Shown here: in pieces, positions 57,593-64,000 of the stretch
Layout: each line of letters starts with the position of its first letter
Position numbering within the stretch: the stretch's first letter is position 1
NCBI GenBank assembly: GCA_019279435.1
Contig: JAAALK010000283.1
Span: 5,952,001 to 6,016,000 of the forward strand
Source: Zizania palustris
Taxonomy: Eukaryota > Streptophyta > Magnoliopsida > Poales > Poaceae
Reading direction: 5' to 3'
Length of the DNA stretch: 64,000 nucleotides
Position numbers and translations under genes: made by a program
Notes under the pieces: model-generated
What the model saw: only the letters and a program-made list of their open reading frames with translations
What the model was told of the DNA's origin: nothing
Databases searched by the model: none

Positions 57593-60055
57593 ATGGACAG
57601 AGTTAGTAAAATTCATCTGTTCGATGGGACTGATTTTGCTTACTGGAAGGTGCGCATGGAGGCTTACTTGCTAAGCCAAGGAAATGCAATTTGGGAGATT
57701 GTGGACTCACAATACTCCATCCCTGAGACTCGCACTTCTCAAACAGAGAAAGATCAGTATAATGCCAACTCCAAGGCTAGAAACATACTGTTCATTGGTT
57801 TGAGTCGGAGTGAGTTTGATAGGGTGCAGCACCTTAGGACAACTAGGGAAATTTGGACCACTCTCACTATTTTTCATGAGGGCTCTACTCAGATTAAGGC
57901 CAGGCGCCAAAGCACATACAATCAACAGTATCAGTTGTTTGTGCAGGCACCTGGTGAATCTATAGATGTCATGTTTTCTCGCTTTGATGCAATAGTGAGT
58001 AACTTGCGGTCCAACGGGACGCTTGCTTACAATGATCATGATAGGGCTATCAAGCTTCTCTATGCTCTTGATCGTAGCATATGGGAAGTGAAGATATCCA
58101 GCATTGAGGAGTCCGCAGGTTATGACACATTGACTTGTGATGAGCTCTTCAGCAAGCTGAAGTCCACAGAGATTGCCAAGGCATCTCTTGCAGTGCACAG
58201 AAACTCTTTGCCACAGCCATTGGCATTGGTTTCTAGCACTAGCCGTGGCACCACTGCAGAACCAAGCACATCTGGCACTTGTGTTCTTGCAGATGGTTTT
58301 GCTTTGTCCTCCCTGGTCTCCGACACTAAGGAACAGGTGGATACTCTGGATGATGATGAGCTTGCTCTCATTGCCAGAAGGTTCACCCGTTTTCACCATG
58401 AGAGGCGGGATCAGAGGAGAAGTGGTTTTAGTGGTTGCTTTGAGTGTGGCGACACTTCATACATCAAGGCCAATTGCCCTAAACTCAAGAAGAGAGATGA
58501 GAGTGAGCGCCCTAAATACCACAAAAAGGAGAGGAAGCCTTTTGTGAAGGGCAAGCGCAGCAAAGTGGCTAAGAGGGTAGCCAAAGCCGCATCCAGAGCA
58601 TTTGTTGCTGCTCTCAGCGACATTGACACTTCCTCAACTGAGGAGTCGAGCTCTAAGGAGGAGGAGTCTCCAAGGAAGGAGGACAAGAAGGACAAGAAGG
58701 GACGAGATTTCACCGGCCTTTGCCTCATGGCCGACAGCGATCACAGCGGCGATGAGCTTGACTCATCTAAGGTACCTCTATCCTATGACCAGCTTTCAAT
58801 TAAATTAGATGAGCTGAATGAAGTAGTTCTTGGTCAGGATAGATTACTTGTGCAAGCTGCTAGAGAAAGAAAAGACCTTAGACTTAGGCTAGAATCTGTT
58901 TCTACTGATTATGCCATGCTTAAGTCTAGAGTTAATGATGCTGAATGTGAATCTTGTATGGTTGTCATGGGTGAGCTTGCTCAGTTGCGTTCTGTACATG
59001 CTCAAACTCTATCCGAGCTTGAGACTGCACATAAGCAGCTTTTGGTGGTTGATTCTAGACCTCATGATATATTTGAATGCATGAACTGTTCTTTATTACG
59101 TGAGAGCATTGATTTACGTGATAAGCATGTTCATGATTTAGAGGCTAGATCAGAGAGGGTCGGTAGTTCTAAGGATGTGCAGCCTGTGTGTGACACTTGC
59201 ATAACCCTTAAGGACCAGCTAGGCACTGTTAGAGAGTGAGCTGAAAATCTTATGACTGAAAATGAGTACCTTCTTTCTGTGGTTAACAAATGCACTGAGG
59301 GAAAGGGTAGGATGGATTTGCTCTTGGCCAAGACCAAGATGTGTGCTGACAGAGCAGGGTTAGCTCTAGGTTTGGGTTTTGAGAGGACTCCTTCAGATAG
59401 TGAGAACAAAACTGTTTCTACCTCACCCACTACCCTAGAGAAAGAGAGAGCTCTGTTAGACACTCCATCGGCCAAAAAGCCTACCCGAACTCAAAAGAAA
59501 ACCACTCCCCCTGCCAAGAAAATCCCTCTCAAGAAATCCACTCAGCAGAAGCCCAAGGAGCCTATGAGAGTTGCTCCTATGACCCATGAGAGTGCCCCTA
59601 GGAGAGTTTTTCATTGTTCCTACTATCAGCGGGCGGGTCATTTGGTTGGGTTCTTTTTTCGTCGCATCAAGGATGAGCGACGCTCTCAGGCGATGAGTTA
59701 CCAGGACATGCATTATCCATCTTTAGGTATGCATGAGTCTGAGTTTTACTATCGTCCTGTTTTTGAGGCTCCTCGTGCTTCTCGGAGAGGTTTTGCTCCT
59801 CGAGGTGTTCACCATGTTCCATATGGTGGTAGACCCCGGGTGAGTAGCTTTGTACCTCATCAGAGTAGGAGACCTCGTCATGCTGTTAGATCACAGCATG
59901 TAGATAGATCTCGCACTTTGCATCATTCTGATTATCCTGTGCGTAGACAATCTATTTTTACTATGCCTACTACTCGTATCACTCAGTGCTGGATGCCTCG
60001 TCATATTTTCACTCACCCCAGCACTGAGCGTTCGAGATTTTCTTATCATGTGTAG
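57593..60055 (+). pseudogene. Element C gag
   Basis: Starts at ATG 57593 (MDRVSKIHLFDGTDFAYWK), the typical copia gag N-terminus. The first zinc knuckle (CFECGDTSYIKANC, about 58436-58477) has Tyr in place of the metal-binding His. Acidic/basic low-complexity text and a coiled-coil segment follow. A TGA at 59237-59239 is one base from a sense codon, and the frame continues. The second zinc motif (HCSYYQRAGHLVGFF, about 59610) has lost two Cys (now Tyr and Phe). A TAG at 60053-60055 separates gag from pol. It runs about 820 codons in one frame apart from the stops. Confidence 0.87.
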
Positions 60056-63000
60056 GTGACAGACCGAGGCTTGGAGGGCACATGGATCATGGACTCCGGC
60101 TGTTCACGCCACATGACCGGAGATGCAACATGGTTCTCCAGCCTCACCACAACCAAGCAAAGGGAACATATCACCTTCGGCAACAATCGAAGGAGTAGAG
60201 TGAAAGGTAAAGGTGTGGTAAAAATTAACTCGAATTTCACTCTCAAAGATGTTGCTTTGGTTGAGAATTTGGGATACAATTTTCTTTCTGTATCTCAATT
60301 GCTTGATGAGGGCTTCGAAGTGCGATTCCATCGCTACACTTTGCAAGTACTCAATTCTGATAGCATTGTGGTCTGTAAGATCTTTAGAGTAGGGAGAGTT
60401 TTTGGAGCTGATTTTTCTGAGTCATTTGGTTCTTCTCATTGTCTTGTTGCACATTCTACGTCTGAGCTTTGGAAGTGGCATAGGAGACTAGGGCATATGA
60501 GCTTTGAGTTGCTCGCTCGTCTTAGTGCCCTAGGTCTGATCCGAGGATTGCCCAAGCTCAAGTTTGAGAAGAATTTAGTTTGCGCTCCTTGTCGACATGG
60601 AAAAATGATTGCCGCTTCGCACTCGCCAGTCACCACAGTGATGACTGAACAACCCGGAGAACTTCTCCACATGGACACTGTAGGTCCTTCTCGGGTTAGT
60701 TCTTTAGGCGGCAAGTGGTATGTACTAGTCATTGTCGATGATTTCTCTCGCTACTCTTGGGTCTTCTTTCTTGCCAGCAAGGATGAAGTGTTTTCACACT
60801 TTCGGAGCTTGGCTTTGAGACTTTTCACTGAACTCCCTGGTGCATTGAAATTCATTCGAAGTGATAATGACACTGAGTTCAAGAACAATCTCTTTGTTGA
60901 CTTTTGCATGGAGCATGGCATAGAACATCAATTCTCTGCTCCGCGGGTTCCTCAACAGAACGGTGTTGTTGAGAGAAAGAACCGCACTTTGGTTGAGATG
61001 GCTAGGACGATGCTCGATGAGCATAGGACTCCTAGAAAATTCTAGGCTGAGGCCATGAACACTGCATGTTACATCTCAAAATGAATATTATTGCGCTCAA
61101 TTTTGAACCTAACATCTTATGAGCCACGTTTTGGGAGACAGCCCAAGGTTACTCATCTTCGAGTATTTGGCTGTCATTGCTTTATCCTAAAACGTGGTAA
61201 TTTGGATAAGTTTGAGTCGCGTTCTTCTGACGGGATCTTTTTGGGTTACACTACACATGGTAATTCTTATCGTGTTTATAATTTGGAGACTAACACTGTC
61301 ATCGAGTCATGTGATGTGACTTTTGATGAATAAACCCCCTCTGTTAGTTCTGCATTTGAACAGGCAAATGAACACGACATGGAGCAGACCATCTTCGAAG
61401 AAGAAGATCCCGAAGATTTCGAGGATGAACCCCTACTACCCTCGACATCAACCCCCGAAGCCAACCCCGCTTCGACCACTTCGGCACAAGGTCCCGAAGC
61501 AACTACCTCGACATCGGTCAGCTTGGACCACTCCAACGCACAAGTTGAGGGGGAGACTGCATCCCGCCGCGAGGTTCCACACCATGTTCAAAGGATGCAT
61601 CCTCCCGAGCAAATTATTGGTGAGCTTGATCAAAGGGTAACACGTTCTCATGCTCATTTCATTGATTCCGCTTTTGTTGCTTCTTTCGAGCCTTTAGATG
61701 TTAGTCATGCACTTTTTGATTCTAGTTGGAACAATGCCATGCATGAAGAACTTGAAAATTTTGAGAGAAACCAAGTATGGACTTTAGTTGATCCTCCACC
61801 AAATGTTCATTTCATTGGAACAAAATGGATTTTCAAAAACAAATAAGGGGAGGATGGGACTATAGTTAGAAACAAGGCTAGACTTGTAGCTCAGGGTTAT
61901 TCTCAATTAGAAGGGATTGATTTTACTGAAACTTTTGCACCTGTTGCTCGTCTTGAGGCCATTAGGATTTTGCTTGCCTTTGCGACATCCCGGGGATTCA
62001 AACTCTATCAAATGGATGTCAAAAATGCTTTTCTTAATGGTTTCATAGGCGAAGATGTTTATGTAAAACAACCCCTGGTTTTGAAAACCTCAATTACCCA
62101 CATAAAGTCCTTAAACTTCATAAGGCTCTTTATGGACTCAAGCAGGCCCCTCGGGCATGGTATGACAGACCTAAGTCTTTTCTACTTGAGCGGGGGTATT
62201 TGATGGGCTCTGTTGATAAAACCCTGTTCACTCTCAAGCATGGCAAAGATTTCCTCCTAGTTCAGATTTATGTGGATGATATCATCTTTGGTGGCTCTTC
62301 TCATGTTTTGGTTGCCGAGTTTGCAGATGCCATGAGCAGGGAGTTCGAGATGTCCATGATGGGCGAACTCACATTTTTCCTTGGTTTGCAAATCAAGCAG
62401 AGCAAACAAGGTACCTTCGTCCACCAGACGAAGTACACTAAGGACCTACTCAAGAAGTTTGACATGGCCGATGCGAAGCCACTCGCTACTCTAATGGCTA
62501 CATCTGTAGCATTGGATCCTGACGAATATGGAGAAGTCGTAGATCAGAAGGAGTTTCAAAGCATGATCGGCTCCCTCCTCTACTTGACTGCTACGAGGCT
62601 GGACATACACTTCGCAGTGTGTCTGTGCGCTCGCTTTCAGGCTTCACCACGAGCTTCGCACCGCCAAGCGGTAAAGCGCATTCTCAGGTATCTCAAACAT
62701 ACCCTCGAGTTCGGCATTTGGTATTCAACGTCTTCCTCTTTGTGTCTTCGAGGTTATTTCGATGCAGATTTTGTTGGGTGTAGGATTGATAGGAAAAGTA
62801 CCTCTGGTACTTGTCATTTTCTGGGTACTTCTCTGGTTTGCTGGTCTTCCCGCAAACAGTCTAGTGTTGCACAATCGACGGCTGAGGCCGAATATGTTGC
62901 TGCAGCAAGCTGTTGCTCTCAGATTTTGTGGATGGTGTCCACTTTGAGGGATTTCGGGTTAGATTATAAGAGTGTTCCACTGTTCTGTGATAACACTAGC

Positions 63001-63222
63001 GCTATTTGTATTGCAAACAACCCGGTTCAGCACTCCAGAACCAAACACATTGATGTGCGATATCATTTTCTCAGAGATCATAATGAGAAGGGTGATATTG
63101 AACTTCAATATGTTGATACCCAACACCAGCTAGCCGATATTTTCACAAAACCCCTCGATGCTTCTAGATTTTCCTACTTGCGTGGGGAACTTGGTATTTG
63201 TCACCCTTACGACATTTTGTGA
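60056..63222 (+). pseudogene. Element C protease, integrase, reverse transcriptase, RNase H
   Basis: The protease has WIMDSGCSRHMTG. Integrase: HHCC (WHRRLGHMSFE ... CAPCRHGKM), Asp in MDTVGPSR, Asp in RSDNDTEF and Glu in GVVERKNRT are all present. In-frame stops follow at 61043, 61082, 61331 and 61844. The reverse transcriptase core runs KARLVAQGY, YQMDVKNAFLNG, then a one-base loss near 62072, then the catalytic YVDDIIFGG (62270). RNase H has GYFDADFVG, STAEAEYVAAASC and CDNTSAI. It ends KPLDASRFSYLRGELG before TGA at 63220. Active-site residues survive while the frame does not. Confidence 0.9.
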
Positions 63223-64000
63223 GGGGGCGCGGATTTTAATTGTCTTGCATATGCTCATCATGTGTGAAATTGCATTTACATCTTTTGCACTTATATGCCT
63301 GATTTTAAATTCATGAATCATGAAGCTCAGCTCTATTTAATATATCTGAAACATTATGTGCATGATTTTTCTTTCCAAACTCAAATCATGCTCACTGCTT
63401 AGTCTTGGATCTAGCATGTTCAGGCAGGACTGCTTTAGCTATCTTTTATCTGCTTGATAGCAAGACACCTTTTCTTTGGATGCTAATCAATGCAACTTGA
63501 AAAATTGTATTCATGGATATTCATTTAGTGCTAAAACAGTTTGTTCACTCAATCAAAATTCCAAAAATCCATGATTAGCATGCTTAAAAGCAAAAGATCC
63601 AGGTGAGTTTGTTTGTCGCACTACTCTATTCTAGACTGCTTACCATTGCACATTGGTCTGAACTGAGATAGTGTAGTGTATGCCAAAATCATTGCTTTAA
63701 GCTTTTGATGGCTCTCATGACTAGGCTTGGCCTGATTGGAAAGTATAAGGTGGACAAACAAATAACCCTTGGCAATTATGAAAAGAACAACAAAATTCAT
63801 TGATCATCAAGTTTGCTTTCAATGCTCCATTTGAACTGGACTTGTCTATCTAGAATAGAAATTGACTAGCTTTGCGCAGTCCCTGCTTTTACTTGTCTAG
63901 TTACCTTGATTGGGTGGTGATGCTTTTACTTCAAAATGATAAAATCACATGCTATCATCATGTTTTTTAGAGAATGTTAAATTAAGCTGAGCACATGAAA
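63223..64000 (+). other. Element C 3' untranslated region, no gene seen
   Basis: Starts 'gagggggcgcgg' after pol. No coding frame, polypurine tract before an LTR, or LTR start is visible by 64000. SIRE elements often carry a long 3' region, sometimes with an env-like ORF; none is readable here. Confidence 0.6.

Larger units (their letters stand above)
55483..64000 (+). mobile_element. Element C: SIRE/Maximus-like Ty1/copia, 3' end outside window
   Basis: The 5' LTR 55483-57528 starts TGAGAAACC and ends GGTCCAACA. It is followed by the ATTGGTATCAGAGC primer-binding site, gag with two zinc knuckles, protease, integrase, reverse transcriptase and RNase H. The long LTR and the second Cys/His motif in gag fit the SIRE/Maximus lineage. 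At least six in-frame stops and one frameshift disable it. The window ends in its 3' untranslated region. Confidence 0.88.

Overview
This is a stretch of nuclear DNA from a flowering plant, most likely a grass (Poaceae; inference from the element families). It is made almost entirely of transposable elements nested in one another. I recognise no single-copy host gene, tRNA or rRNA. The closest thing to a gene is a plant-mobile-domain (PMD) gene, itself of a type often carried by transposons, and it has been split by insertions. Every retroelement reading frame I followed is broken by stops or frameshifts.

Left block (1-35739). Positions 1-3449 are a long terminal repeat (LTR) of a Ty3/gypsy chromovirus (Tekay/Del-like), cut by the window edge. 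A minus-strand PMD gene then runs from about 35500 down to 4700 and is split by a four-layer stack. Element E (5073-34516, plus strand, gypsy Tat-like, no gag-pol seen, antisense ORF) sits in the PMD gene with target-site duplication (TSD) AAGAG. Element D (7727-30311, minus strand, gypsy Tat lineage with two RNase H domains) sits in E with TSD CAGAG. Element A (9739-22019, minus strand, Tekay-like chromovirus with LTRs of about 3.3 kb) sits in the integrase region of D with TSD TAAGG. LTR pairs compared by eye over their first few hundred bases diverge in the order E about 6%, D about 5%, A about 2%, which agrees with the nesting.

Right block (35740-64000). At 35740 a CACTA DNA transposon terminus begins, with AT-rich subterminal repeats. 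It is cut at 38153 by a Ty1/copia element, B (plus strand). B is cut by an RTE-type LINE (minus strand, TSD CAACAAAGGAA at 42951-42961 and 53292-53302). The LINE is cut by element G (43230 to the gap), a second, more decayed copy of the A family. A run of exactly 1000 N (49299-50298) hides the rest of G, about half its body plus one LTR. Near its right end the 3' LTR of B is cut by element C (55483 to the window end), a SIRE/Maximus-like copia with a 2.05-kb LTR whose 3' LTR lies outside the window.

The elements do not form a pathway. The layout is a record of successive insertions. The points most worth checking are the extra coiled-coil ORF between primer-binding site and gag in element A, the antisense ORF of element E with a possible short intron, the split PMD gene with its promoter, the catalytic-residue losses in D and B, and a CTTCGG/CCGAAG-rich sequence style shared by the LTRs of unrelated elements C, D and E.
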